Below are positions 1 to 7,012 of a DNA stretch of 10,536 nt, piece after piece. Under the pieces are notes generated by a model. That model saw only the letters and a list, made by a program, of their open reading frames with translations. It did no database searches and was not told where the DNA came from. The number at the start of each line of letters is the position of its first letter. Positions within the stretch are counted from its first letter, which is position 1. The stretch comes from Dehalococcoidia bacterium (GTDB lineage Bacteria; Chloroflexota; Dehalococcoidia; Dehalococcoidales; RBG-16-60-22). The position numbers were made by a program, and so were the translations under genes. The stretch spans positions 1 to 10,536 of the forward strand of contig JAUWBK010000019.1 of assembly GCA_030605045.1 (NCBI GenBank). The letters are read 5' to 3'.

Positions 1-3000
1 CCAAAGGAACACCCAGTCGATTGGGACTACTCCTTGACCTGCCGCCGCGGAGTTTGGAACACGTTTTATACTTTTCCCATTACATCATCACCTCTATTGA
101 CAAGGAGGCACGCCAGGAAGCAATCAAGCAACTTGAGGAAAATACCTCACCGGAAATAGCCGAGCACCAAAGCACGTTGGAAGCTAAAATCACTCAGATG
201 GAGGCGGAACAGACATCGGTAGAGGAAATAAACCAGCTCCGGCGTAATTTCATTGAGGAAAAGGCACAGCTTGAGGAGAAGCTCACCACTGAGGTGGAAC
301 GGCTAAAAAGCCTCCGTGTCAGGGAATTACTCAATGAGAGTCAGTATCATGATCTCAAACAGAAATATGGTCAGGTTTTTGAAGCCGGGATGGGTGCTGA
401 GGCGATTCTCCGGATTATTCAAGACATTGACCTCGATGAAATACGTAAGGAACTCCTTCAAGAAACCCTGTCTTCTTCTGGGCAACGGCGCAAGAAAGCA
501 AGCAAGCAACTGCGGGTGGTGGAAGCCTTCCGCAACAGCGGCAATAAGCCAGAGTGGATGATTTTAACGGTACTGCCGGTCTTACCTCCCGACCTTCGCC
601 CTATGGTTCAGCTTGACGGGGGGAGATTCGCCACCAGTGATCTTAACGACCTGTATCGACGCGTCATTAACCGCAATAATCGCTTGCGCCACTTAATTGA
701 AATCAGTGCGCCTGAAATTATCATCCGCAATGAGAAACGGATGCTGCAAGAAGCCGTCGATTCCCTCATCGACAATGGCCGACGGGGACGAGCTATCTCC
801 GTCAGCGGTAATCACAAATTAAAGTCACTCTCCGATATGCTGCGGGGTAAACAAGGGCGCTTTCGTCAGAATTTACTCGGCAAGAGAGTTGACTATAGCG
901 GGCGTTCCGTCATCGTGGTTGGACCTGAACTAGAACTTCACCAATGCGGTCTACCCAGACGAATGGCTTTGGAGCTATTTAAACCATTTGTGATGCATCG
1001 ACTGGTAACACAGGGCCTGGCCCCCAACATCAAGAGTGCCCGGCGTCTGGTGGAGAGGGCTAAACCAGAGGTATATGACATACTGGAGGAGGTAGTCAAA
1101 GAGCGACCGGTATGGCTTAACCGGGCGCCTACTCTGCACCGACTCAGCATTCAGGCCTTCGAACCGGTACTCATCGATGGTAGCGCCATCCAGATCCACC
1201 CCTTAGTATGCTCTGCTTTCAATGCTGACTTTGATGGCGACCAGATGGCAGCTCATGTCCCCCTCTCTAAAGCCGCTGTCGAAGAGGCCAGAGAGCTGGC
1301 GCTCAGTCACCACAATACGCTGCTACCAAGCAGTGGTGAGCCAACGATAACCCCCACCCTGGACATGGTTTTTGGCTGCTACTACTTGACTACCATCAGG
1401 CCCCGCGCCAAAGGGGAAGGCGAGCTTTTCGGCAGTTTTGAAGAGGCAAAGCTTGCCTATGAACTGGGCAAGGTTGACCTCAGAGCTGAGATTGAGGTCA
1501 GAGACCAGGAAAGAGGTGGGGAAAGAGTTAAAACCACGGTCGGCCGGATTATCTTTAATGAAGTTTTGCCCCCTGAACTAGGCTTCTACAACAAAGTAAT
1601 TGATAAGTCAGGCTTAAAGCAAATCGTAACCGAATGCTGTCGGAGACTAAGTGATGAAGACACCGCGGCGGTGCTGGACAATTTTAAAAAGCTAGGCTTC
1701 CACTATGCCACCAAATCAGGAATCACCATCGCCATGAATGACATTCAAGTTCCCCCAAGCAAACACAAGCTACTAGAGGAGGCCGAGGAAAGGGTTGCCA
1801 TTATTGATAACCAGTACCACCGTGGCTTGATTACCGAGGATGAAAGGTATAACAGTATCGTCAGCGCCTGGATGGAAACCACAGATAAGATTACCAGCAC
1901 TGTCTCAGACAGTCTTGATCGCTTTGGTGGTATTTACATGATGGCAACCTCAGGCGCCAAGGGTAATATTTCCCAGATTACCCAGATGGCCGGCATGCGG
2001 GGCTTAATGACTGACCCCTCCGGTAAGATAATCGACTTCCCGATCAAGTCGAGTCTCCGTGAAGGACACAGTGTTCTGGAATACTTTATCTCTACCCATG
2101 GTGCCCGCAAGGGGCTGGCTGATACGGCATTGAGGACATCGGACAGTGGTTATCTCACCAGACGCCTTATCGACGTGGCCCAAGACGTGATCGTCTTCGA
2201 AGAGGACTGCGAGACTACGAATGGCATCTGGATATCCGAACCACGGGAAAAGGGGCCACTACCTTCGCTTACAGAGCGAATAATCGGTCGGTTGGTGGCC
2301 AGCCCAGTGGTTAATCCCAACACTGGAGAAATTATTGTTGACCGGAATGAGGAAATTAACGAGCAGAAGGGAAACGAAATTATTGTCGCGGGGATAACCA
2401 AAGTCCACGTCAGGTCTCCCCTTACCTGCCAGTCGAAGCGGGGTACCTGCCAGAACTGCTATGGCCGAGACCTTGCTCGCGGGGGGCTGGTCAAACTCAA
2501 TACGGCCGGCGGCATAATTGCCGCACAGAGCATCGGTGAACCAGGCACCCAGCTAACATTGCGCACCTTCCACACTGGGGGGGTCGTTGGGCTTGACATC
2601 ACCAGCGGTCTACCTAGAGTCGAAGAACTTTTTGAGGCCAGAGCCCCTAAAGGTCAAGCAATTATCTCAGAAATAGATGGAGTCGCCGATGTGATTCAGA
2701 ATGAGGGGGGTAGGAGGATCAAGGTTACCAGCTCTGAGACATACCGTGATGAATATTCACTTCCGGCTGGCTGGCAGGTTATGGTAGACAATGGTCAACG
2801 GGTAGATATTGGTACCGTGCTGGCAACTAAAGTCCCCACTAAAGCTAAAAAGACCAAAACCAAAACTGTCGCCTTATCTCCTGAAATTCAACCTATCTTA
2901 GCTCGCGTCTCCGGTGAGGTAACCGTCAAAGGTAAGCGACTATTTATCAGCTACGAGGAGAGAGAGGAGCGAGAATATATTGTCCCGATCACCACCAGTG

Positions 3001-3890
3001 TTCGAGTTCAAGCTGGAGAACAGTTAAAAGCCGGCCAGCAACTCACCGATGGGTCGGTAAACCCGCAGGATATATTGCGCATTTTGGGTAGAGAGGCAGT
3101 ACAGCAATATCTCGTCGACGAGGTGCAAAAGGTGTACCGTTCCCAAGGGGTAAATATAAACGACAAACATATTGAGATTATCATCCACCAGATGCTGACC
3201 AAAGTTCGCGTTGATTCCGCCGGTGACACTGACCTGGTACCAGAAGAGCTGGTAGACAAGTTCGTTTACGAGGATATTAACGCCAAGGTACTGGCTGAAG
3301 GAGGGGAGCCAGCCACTGCCCATACCGTGTTACTGGGCATAACTAGAGCCTCACTGAGTACCGATAGCTGGCTAGCGTCGGCCTCCTTCCAGGAAACCAC
3401 CAGGGTCCTTACCGAAGCCGCCGTTTTCGGCAAGATAGACCGGCTGATCGGGCTCAAGGAAAATGTCATTATCGGTAAGCTGATTCCAGCTCACTATCCA
3501 CCTTTCGAAGAGGTAGCCGAGTTACCGTCTGGAGAAGAAGAGCCCGAGGAAGTGCCAAGCTTATCCCTCAGTGAAGAAACGGGAGAAGCCTCAAGCCCAG
3601 TTGCCGAGGAAACATCGGAGGAAGCACCGGGTCAACCAAGTGACGAAGGACCTGGGAAAGCATCAAACATGATAACTTCCGAAGACCTTGAAAAAGCACC
3701 AGGCCAATTAGTTGAGGAAGGACTCGGTGAAGTCTCCAGCCAGATACCTGATGAAGTCCTGGAAAAAACACCAGACACACTATCTCACGAAGAACCTGAA
3801 GAAGCTCCAGACGTGATAACCAAGGCAGAGCCAGAAGGAGCGTCAAGTCCATCCGCCACGGAAGAAGCTGAGGAAAAGCCAGGGGACTAA
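1..3890 (+). CDS. rpoC: DNA-directed RNA polymerase subunit beta' (5' truncated)
   Basis: This is the catalytic beta' subunit of RNA polymerase. The reading frame is open to the left edge (first full codon at 3, reading KGTPSRLGLLLDL), so the first zinc-binding domain lies outside; a TTG at 21 is internal, not a start. Visible hallmarks are the NADFDGDQM active-site motif at 1221-1247, whose three Asp bind catalytic Mg; the second zinc site with Cys codons at 2208, 2427, 2448 and 2457; and the trigger-loop block GEPGTQLTLRTFHTGG near 2535-2582. A Glu/Lys-rich predicted coiled coil of roughly 70 residues (about 100-320) is inserted before the conserved NESQYHDLKQKYG segment. The last 118 residues are an acidic repeat tail, described separately. 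The gene ends at TAA 3888-3890, 15 bp before the ruvB frame, which suggests one transcript. Identification is certain; the organism assignment is not. Confidence 0.98.
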   Translation, partial: KGTPSRLGLLLDLPPRSLEHVLYFSHYIITSIDKEARQEAIKQLEENTSPEIAEHQSTLEAKITQMEAEQTSVEEINQLRRNFIEEKAQLEEKLTTEVERLKSLRVRELLNESQYHDLKQKYGQVFEAGMGAEAILRIIQDIDLDEIRKELLQETLSSSGQRRKKASKQLRVVEAFRNSGNKPEWMILTVLPVLPPDLRPMVQLDGGRFATSDLNDLYRRVINRNNRLRHLIEISAPEIIIRNEKRMLQEAVDSLIDNGRRGRAISVSGNHKLKSLSDMLRGKQGRFRQNLLGKRVDYSGRSVIVVGPELELHQCGLPRRMALELFKPFVMHRLVTQGLAPNIKSARRLVERAKPEVYDILEEVVKERPVWLNRAPTLHRLSIQAFEPVLIDGSAIQIHPLVCSAFNADFDGDQMAAHVPLSKAAVEEARELALSHHNTLLPSSGEPTITPTLDMVFGCYYLTTIRPRAKGEGELFGSFEEAKLAYELGKVDLRAEIEVRDQERGGERVKTTVGRIIFNEVLPPELGFYNKVIDKSGLKQIVTECCRRLSDEDTAAVLDNFKKLGFHYATKSGITIAMNDIQVPPSKHKLLEEAEERVAIIDNQYHRGLITEDERYNSIVSAWMETTDKITSTVSDSLDRFGGIYMMATSGAKGNISQITQMAGMRGLMTDPSGKIIDFPIKSSLREGHSVLEYFISTHGARKGLADTALRTSDSGYLTRRLIDVAQDVIVFEEDCETTNGIWISEPREKGPLPSLTERIIGRLVASPVVNPNTGEIIVDRNEEINEQKGNEIIVAGITKVHVRSPLTCQSKRGTCQNCYGRDLARGGLVKLNTAGGIIAAQSIGEPGTQLTLRTFHTGGVVGLDITSGLPRVEELFEARAPKGQAIISEIDGVADVIQNEGGRRIKVTSSETYRDEYSLPAGWQVMVDNGQRVDIGTVLATKVPTKAKKTKTKTVALSPEIQPILARVSGEVTVKGKRLFISYEEREEREYIVPITTSVRVQAGEQLKAGQQLTDGSVNPQDILRILGREAVQQYLVDEVQKVYRSQGVNINDKHIEIIIHQMLTKVRVDSAGDTDLVPEELVDKFVYEDINAKVLAEGGEPATAHTVLLGITRASLSTDSWLASASFQETTRVLTEAAVFGKIDRLIGLKENVIIGKLIPAHYPPFEEVAELPSGEEEPEEVPSLSLSEETGEASSPVAEETSEEAPGQPSDEGPGKASNMITSEDLEKAPGQLVEEGLGEVSSQIPDEVLEKTPDTLSHEEPEEAPDVITKAEPEGASSPSATEEAEEKPGD
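3534..3887 (+). repeat. 12-residue (36-bp) tandem repeats encoding the acidic RpoC C-terminal tail
   Basis: The last 118 codons of rpoC split without gaps into nine 12-residue units plus a final 10-residue unit. Examples are SEETGEASSPVA, EETSEEAPGQPS, SEDLEKAPGQLV and HEEPEEAPDVIT. Glu or Asp dominate positions 1-6, position 7 is usually Ala, and position 8 is Ser or Pro. Several neighbouring units alternate between a Gly5/Ser8 form and a Glu5/Pro8 form, hinting at a 24-residue higher-order unit. The DNA copies have diverged, so this is an old expansion rather than a fresh one. The composition suggests a disordered, strongly acidic extension. Its role is unknown to me. Confidence 0.85.
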
Positions 3891-3891
3891 T

Positions 3892-3904
3892 GGGGGTGAG
3901 GTGA
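3892..3904 (+). promoter_or_regulatory. Ribosome binding region for ruvB, just upstream of an ATA codon
   Basis: A purine-rich stretch in the 15-bp gap after rpoC reads GGGGGTGAGGTGA and ends one base before the ATA at 3906. The GAGG core leaves a 4-base spacer and the earlier GGGGG run leaves 9 bases. This is the only Shine-Dalgarno-like sequence near the conserved RuvB N-terminus, and it supports initiation at the ATA rather than at the TTG at 4017. The two GTG triplets inside this stretch (3896 and 3901) are in other frames and reach a stop within three codons. Confidence 0.5.
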
Positions 3905-3905
3905 A

Positions 3906-4928
3906 ATAGCTCGCATCATATCAGGCAAACCCAGCGCTGAGGATATACCACTTGACACTAGCCTCCGACCCCGCCGCCTCGATGAGTTCGTCGGACAGGA
4001 AAAGATTAAGGGTAACTTGAATATAGCCATCGCTGCGGCCAAAGGTAGAGGCGAGGCATTAGACCATATCCTACTTTACGGCCCACCCGGTCTGGGTAAG
4101 ACCACCCTAGCTTATATCATTGCCGTAGAGATGGGGGTCAACATCAGGGTTACCTCAGGCCCAGCAATCGAGCGTACCGGGGACCTGGCTGCCATCCTAA
4201 CCAATCTCCACAGTCAGGATATACTCTTCATTGATGAAATCCACCGCCTCAATCGGGCAGTAGAGGAGATATTATACCCAGCGATGGAAGACTTTGCCCT
4301 GGATATTATCATCGGCAAGGGTCCCGGTGCCAGAAGCTTGCGACTAAATCTACCCAGCTTTACTCTGATTGGTGCTACCACCCGTTTCGCCCTGCTGAGC
4401 CCACCTCTCCGAGACCGATTTGGTGCGGTCTACCGCCTCGATTTCTATGACCAGACATCGATCGAATCAATTCTTAAGCGTTCCGCGCGCATCCTCCAAA
4501 TAGAAGCCGAGGAGGAAGGATTAAAAGAAATAGCCCGCCGAGCTAGAGGGACACCCCGCGTGGCCAACCGATTGCTCAAGCGGGTGAGAGACTACGCTCA
4601 GGTGATTGCCGATGGTATCGCCACCAATTCCGTAGCCGTTGCGGCACTGGCCAAACTGGAAGTTGACCCGATTGGTCTGGACGAGGTAGACCACAAGTTA
4701 CTACACACCATCATCGATAAGTTTAATGGTGGCCCAGTGGGGCTGGAGACTCTGGCTGCCTCCATCAGTGAGGAGTCAGATACCATTATGGATGTTTACG
4801 AGCCTTATCTGCTGCAACTGGGCTTTCTGGAACGAACCCCCCGCGGCCGATTGGCTACCCAGTTAGCCTATCAGCACCTTGGGGTGCCATATAACAAAGA
4901 AAAACCTCCTCAGCCAACCCTGTGGTAA
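3906..4928 (+). CDS. ruvB: Holliday junction branch migration ATPase RuvB (apparent ATA start)
   Basis: RuvB is the hexameric AAA+ motor that, with RuvA, drives branch migration of Holliday junctions in recombinational repair. Counting the ATA at 3906 as residue 1 gives 340 residues, the normal family length. Motifs include the N-terminal LRPRRLDEFVGQ box, Walker A GPPGLGKT (59-66), Walker B with D110/E111, sensor 1 GATTR, the LRDRFG arginine-finger box (R171), sensor 2 RGTPRVANRLLKR, and a C-terminal winged-helix domain starting near GLDEVDHKLL. The frame has a TGA at 3897-3899 and no ATG, GTG or TTG until TTG 4017. A start at 4017 would remove 37 conserved residues, so I place the start at ATA 3906, which matches the usual MxRIISG beginning. 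Either a rare start codon is used or one base is wrong. It probably shares a transcript with rpoC. Confidence 0.95.
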   Translation: MARIISGKPSAEDIPLDTSLRPRRLDEFVGQEKIKGNLNIAIAAAKGRGEALDHILLYGPPGLGKTTLAYIIAVEMGVNIRVTSGPAIERTGDLAAILTNLHSQDILFIDEIHRLNRAVEEILYPAMEDFALDIIIGKGPGARSLRLNLPSFTLIGATTRFALLSPPLRDRFGAVYRLDFYDQTSIESILKRSARILQIEAEEEGLKEIARRARGTPRVANRLLKRVRDYAQVIADGIATNSVAVAALAKLEVDPIGLDEVDHKLLHTIIDKFNGGPVGLETLAASISEESDTIMDVYEPYLLQLGFLERTPRGRLATQLAYQHLGVPYNKEKPPQPTLW

Positions 4929-4948
4929 TCGCTTCCCTTCTTGACGTG

Positions 4949-5272
4949 TTATTTATAGACCTCTCTGGGTGGGCTGAAGGCATCCAGAACCAAGGCCTCC
5001 TCAGTATGAGTAACACCGCTATGGATGGTGTTGGCCGGAACAAGGTACATATCTCCCTTTTTCAGCAGCCGGGTCTCATCCCCGATGGTCATCTCAAATT
5101 CGCCTTCCAGGATGATTCCCATCTGCTCCTCGGAGTGGCTATGGAGAGGGACGTCAGAGTTTGGCTGTAAGGTAACATGGGACAGCATTAAGCGTTGTCC
5201 CGAAACCACGTGCACTAAAAATCCTGATGCTGGCTCAAACTTCTTAAAGTCCTTAGGGAAATCATAGAACAT
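4949..5272 (-). CDS. Small single-domain cupin protein
   Basis: This 107-residue protein is a single conserved cupin barrel (Cupin_2 type). Cupin motif 1 is seen as HSHSEEQ (H44, H46, Q50) followed by GIILEGEFEM, and motif 2 as KKGDMYLVPANTIH with H84. The three His plus Gln50 fit the usual metal-binding set. Such small cupins include enzymes, sugar or small-molecule binders and regulators, so no substrate can be named. ATG at 5272 is preceded by AGGAGG (5280-5285) at a 7-base spacing, a strong site. It lies 63 bp downstream of the unknown 292-residue gene on the same strand and may share its transcript. Its stop is 20 bp from that of the convergent ruvB, and I see no clear intrinsic terminator between them. 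Confidence 0.9.
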   Translation of the reverse strand: MFYDFPKDFKKFEPASGFLVHVVSGQRLMLSHVTLQPNSDVPLHSHSEEQMGIILEGEFEMTIGDETRLLKKGDMYLVPANTIHSGVTHTEEALVLDAFSPPREVYK

Positions 5273-5303
5273 GGGGCTACCTCCTGAGCTTATTTACTTG
5301 CTT

Positions 5304-5329
5304 TCACCTAGTTTGTCTTCGCTAGGTGA
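5304..5329. repeat. Perfect 8-bp inverted repeat between the two minus-strand genes
   Basis: TCACCTAG (5304-5311) and CTAGGTGA (5322-5329) are perfect inverted copies separated by 10 bases. The hairpin begins 7 bp after the stop codon of the 292-residue gene and lies upstream of the cupin ribosome binding site. In the direction of transcription it is followed by AAAGCAAGTAAATAAG rather than a U run, so it is not a classic terminator. An mRNA-stabilising intercistronic hairpin, a weak terminator or an operator are all possible. Confidence 0.6.
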
Positions 5330-5335
5330 CCTCTG

Positions 5336-6214
5336 CTAGATACCGCCTAGCGTGGCCAGTTGAGCCAAAGCATCGTAGTTGTAATCTTCGGCCGAGCTTA
5401 CGCGGAATGTATCCGGTATTGTCACCGGAGGCTCGCCTTTAATGGACTTCACCAGCTCAAAGGCATTCTTCACCCGCTTCTCATCCCCCTCCAGCGCCAG
5501 TACCACTGCCCCCTCAGAGCCCCCAACACCACCGGAACCCAAGTGATAGGCTTTAACGCCGGTCAACACGGCTAAGGCCTGAATCTCAGTAACCACTTTG
5601 CCCAGAACCACCGGAGTGAGTTTAGTGGGTAGCCCGGTGCTGTATTTGAAGTAATAGATGCCGGAGTGCTTGGCTGCCTCAATGACCGAGGGCACCAGCT
5701 TCTCCAGACCGACCGGCATGATGAGATGACAACCGCGCGGTGTCACTATGGGCCAGCACATGCCGATGGTACCACCCTTCATACCGGAAGTAAAAACGCC
5801 AGCATTACCCTCCAGGTCTATGGCGTTGGCCCCCTTAATGAAAACATCATCGGGGCCGAAATTAAGTATTTCAACATTGGAATCAGCACCTTCAACCACT
5901 TTCCCTTTCCTGGTAACGTGCCAGGTGCAGGGAGGCGGCCCCGAATTGGCATTGGTGATGCCGTTACAGACCATACCCACGGTCTGGCCAGCCTTGGGCT
6001 CCACCTTAATCCCGAAGAGTTCCTCACTGATAAAGGCAGTGGTAATACCCCGGGCAATGATGACCATGCCATTTTTATAGGCATTCTGCACCTCGGGGAG
6101 CGCCACCGTAGCCTTAGCCAAAAGCCGCCGGGACTCGGCCGGGTTTAAGACCACCAGGGCTGAAATCTGTTTCTGGCCCGGTTCCGGCTGTGGATACTCT
6201 ACTTCGTAAAACAA
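5336..6214 (-). CDS. Conserved-looking protein of unknown function, 292 residues
   Basis: I do not recognise this family with confidence. The protein appears soluble, with no signal peptide or membrane segment. Conspicuous blocks are IARGITTAF (53-61), CNGITNANSGPPPCTWH (83-99), DVFIKGANAIDLEGNAGV (123-140), and a Gly-rich GSGGVGGSEGAVVLALEGDE (226-245). The 'GANAIDLEGN' block resembles segments of LUD and other NagB/RpiA/CoA-transferase-fold proteins, where a similar loop binds a substrate; this is a weak resemblance and an inference only. The C-terminal part (about 225-260) could be a small alpha/beta domain. The start is TTG 6212-6214, six bases after AGGAGG, with no nearby ATG competing. 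The cupin follows 63 bp downstream, suggesting a two-gene unit. Length, motif density and base use indicate a real gene. Confidence 0.85.
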   Translation of the reverse strand: MFYEVEYPQPEPGQKQISALVVLNPAESRRLLAKATVALPEVQNAYKNGMVIIARGITTAFISEELFGIKVEPKAGQTVGMVCNGITNANSGPPPCTWHVTRKGKVVEGADSNVEILNFGPDDVFIKGANAIDLEGNAGVFTSGMKGGTIGMCWPIVTPRGCHLIMPVGLEKLVPSVIEAAKHSGIYYFKYSTGLPTKLTPVVLGKVVTEIQALAVLTGVKAYHLGSGGVGGSEGAVVLALEGDEKRVKNAFELVKSIKGEPPVTIPDTFRVSSAEDYNYDALAQLATLGGI

Positions 6215-6220
6215 TGTCCA

Positions 6221-6226
6221 CCTCCT
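6221..6226 (-). promoter_or_regulatory. Ribosome binding site that fixes a TTG start
   Basis: AGGAGG on the minus strand stands six bases before TTG 6214. It is a full-strength Shine-Dalgarno sequence and is the main reason to accept the TTG as the start of the 292-residue gene. Confidence 0.8.
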
Positions 6227-6300
6227 GAAAAGATTTGTCCTATTCTAACATTTTTCATTCTTAAGAGAAAACCAGTCTAAGTTTTTTGCGCCTAATCGGC

Positions 6301-6306
6301 TATATT
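6301..6306 (+). promoter_or_regulatory. Possible -10 element for queH
   Basis: TATATT lies 9 bases before ATG 6316, in the 101-bp region between the divergent 292-residue gene and queH. If used as a -10 box it would start transcription at or within about 3 bases of that ATG, giving a leaderless or near-leaderless mRNA. This fits the lack of a Shine-Dalgarno sequence before 6316. No convincing -35 element is visible, so the call is weak. Confidence 0.3.
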
Positions 6307-6315
6307 GTTACAATT

Positions 6316-6873
6316 ATGGTTGAAATGAAGTCAGTTTTAATTCACTGCTGCTGTGCTCACTGTGCCGCTTACACGGCCAATTACTGGCGAGAGCAGGGAT
6401 ACAAAGTCAGCGCCCTATGGTATAACCCGAATATTCATCCCTATACGGAGCACCAGCAACGTCTGGAAGCAATGAAATCCCTAGCCCAAGAAATAAATCT
6501 GCCACTAATCGTCACCGAGGGCTATGATATGATTACTTATTTCCGCCAGGTGGTGGGGCAGGAATCCCAGCGTTGCCAGTACTGTTTCAGACTACGCCTG
6601 TCAAAAACTGCGGAAACTGCCCACCAGATGGGCTTCAGCACGTTCACGACCACCCTGCTCATCAGTCCCCACCAGAAGCACGACCTTATCAAGGAAATCG
6701 GCAATAAGCTAGCTGAGGAAACAGGCGTAGCCTTTCTCTACGCTGACCTGAGGAAACGTTACTCAGACAGTCGCCACCTGACCAAGCCGCTTAACCTCTA
6801 CCGCCAGCAATACTGCGGCTGCCTTTACAGCGAGCTGGAGCGCTATACCAATATGGCAAAGAATGAAAGGTAG
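6316..6873 (+). CDS. queH: Epoxyqueuosine reductase QueH (DUF208)
   Basis: QueH reduces epoxyqueuosine to queuosine in the wobble position of tRNAs with GUN anticodons, replacing the cobalamin-dependent QueG in many anaerobes. The 185-residue form has all the family blocks: HCCCAHC (10-16), NPNIHPYTEHQQRLE (38-52), RCQYCFRLRL (86-95), and YRQQYCGC (162-169). C12, C13, C87, C90, C167 and C169 match the cysteines that hold the Fe-S cluster and neighbouring metal site in the family. The first motif reads A-H-C where A-P-C is usual. I chose ATG 6316; ATG 6325 (MKSVLIHCC) is equally possible, and a TTG at 6286 is less likely. No clear ribosome binding site precedes any of them. It stands alone, divergent from the unknown gene and convergent with the secreted-protein gene. 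No other queuosine gene is in the window. Confidence 0.93.
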   Translation: MVEMKSVLIHCCCAHCAAYTANYWREQGYKVSALWYNPNIHPYTEHQQRLEAMKSLAQEINLPLIVTEGYDMITYFRQVVGQESQRCQYCFRLRLSKTAETAHQMGFSTFTTTLLISPHQKHDLIKEIGNKLAEETGVAFLYADLRKRYSDSRHLTKPLNLYRQQYCGCLYSELERYTNMAKNER

Positions 6874-7012
6874 AATCTGGCTTGCCATTATTATTTTCTT
6901 TCTCTGGCTACTTGTCGGCTGCAGTTCGGCAGGGGAATGTGGGCAAAATAGTACGGGAGCCCCTCATCGAGGCTCCCGACTTGCTATTTGTAGTATCTAT
7001 AGGACAATTTAG
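6863..7012 (+). CDS. Putative 49-residue lipoprotein-like ORF overlapping queH
   Basis: The ORF starts at ATG 6863 inside the last codons of queH (11-base overlap, ATGAAAGGTAG), an arrangement that allows translational reinitiation. Its first 20 residues form a textbook lipoprotein signal: MKGR, a hydrophobic run IWLAIIIFFLWL, and the lipobox LVGC with the lipid-modified Cys at residue 20. The rest is short and without features: SSAGECGQNSTGAPHRGSR and a few more residues. A terminator-like hairpin (6954-6978) lies within the second half, and the last bases overlap the 3' end of the convergent gene. It is therefore either a tiny lipoprotein or, more likely, the 5' stump of a deleted lipoprotein gene. 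I recognise no family. Confidence 0.4.
   Translation: MKGRIWLAIIIFFLWLLVGCSSAGECGQNSTGAPHRGSRLAICSIYRTI
6954..6978. terminator. Probable bidirectional terminator between convergent genes
   Basis: CGGGAGCC (6954-6961) pairs with GGCTCCCG (6971-6978) over 8 perfect, GC-rich base pairs with a 9-base loop. On the plus strand it is followed by ACTTGCTATTTG, a poor U tract; on the minus strand by TACTATTTTG, a slightly better one. Its position, 80 bp after the queH stop and 30 bp after the stop of the secreted-protein gene, is right for a shared terminator. It lies inside the small lipoprotein-like ORF. Confidence 0.6.

Noticed and set aside
21..23. TTG at 21 as the start of rpoC
   Set aside because: The conserved KGTPSRLG segment is in frame upstream of it, so the gene continues beyond the left edge.
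3568..3852. Leu-rich 94-codon minus-strand ORF with apparent repeats
   Set aside because: Antisense shadow of the acidic 12-residue repeats of RpoC.
4922..5170. Plus-strand ORF of 82 codons after ruvB
   Set aside because: It overlaps the cupin gene on the opposite strand and encodes nothing recognisable.
5666..6148. 160-codon plus-strand ORF opposite the 292-residue gene
   Set aside because: It is antisense to a longer frame with a strong ribosome binding site and conserved-looking motifs; its own product has no recognisable domain and no ribosome binding site.
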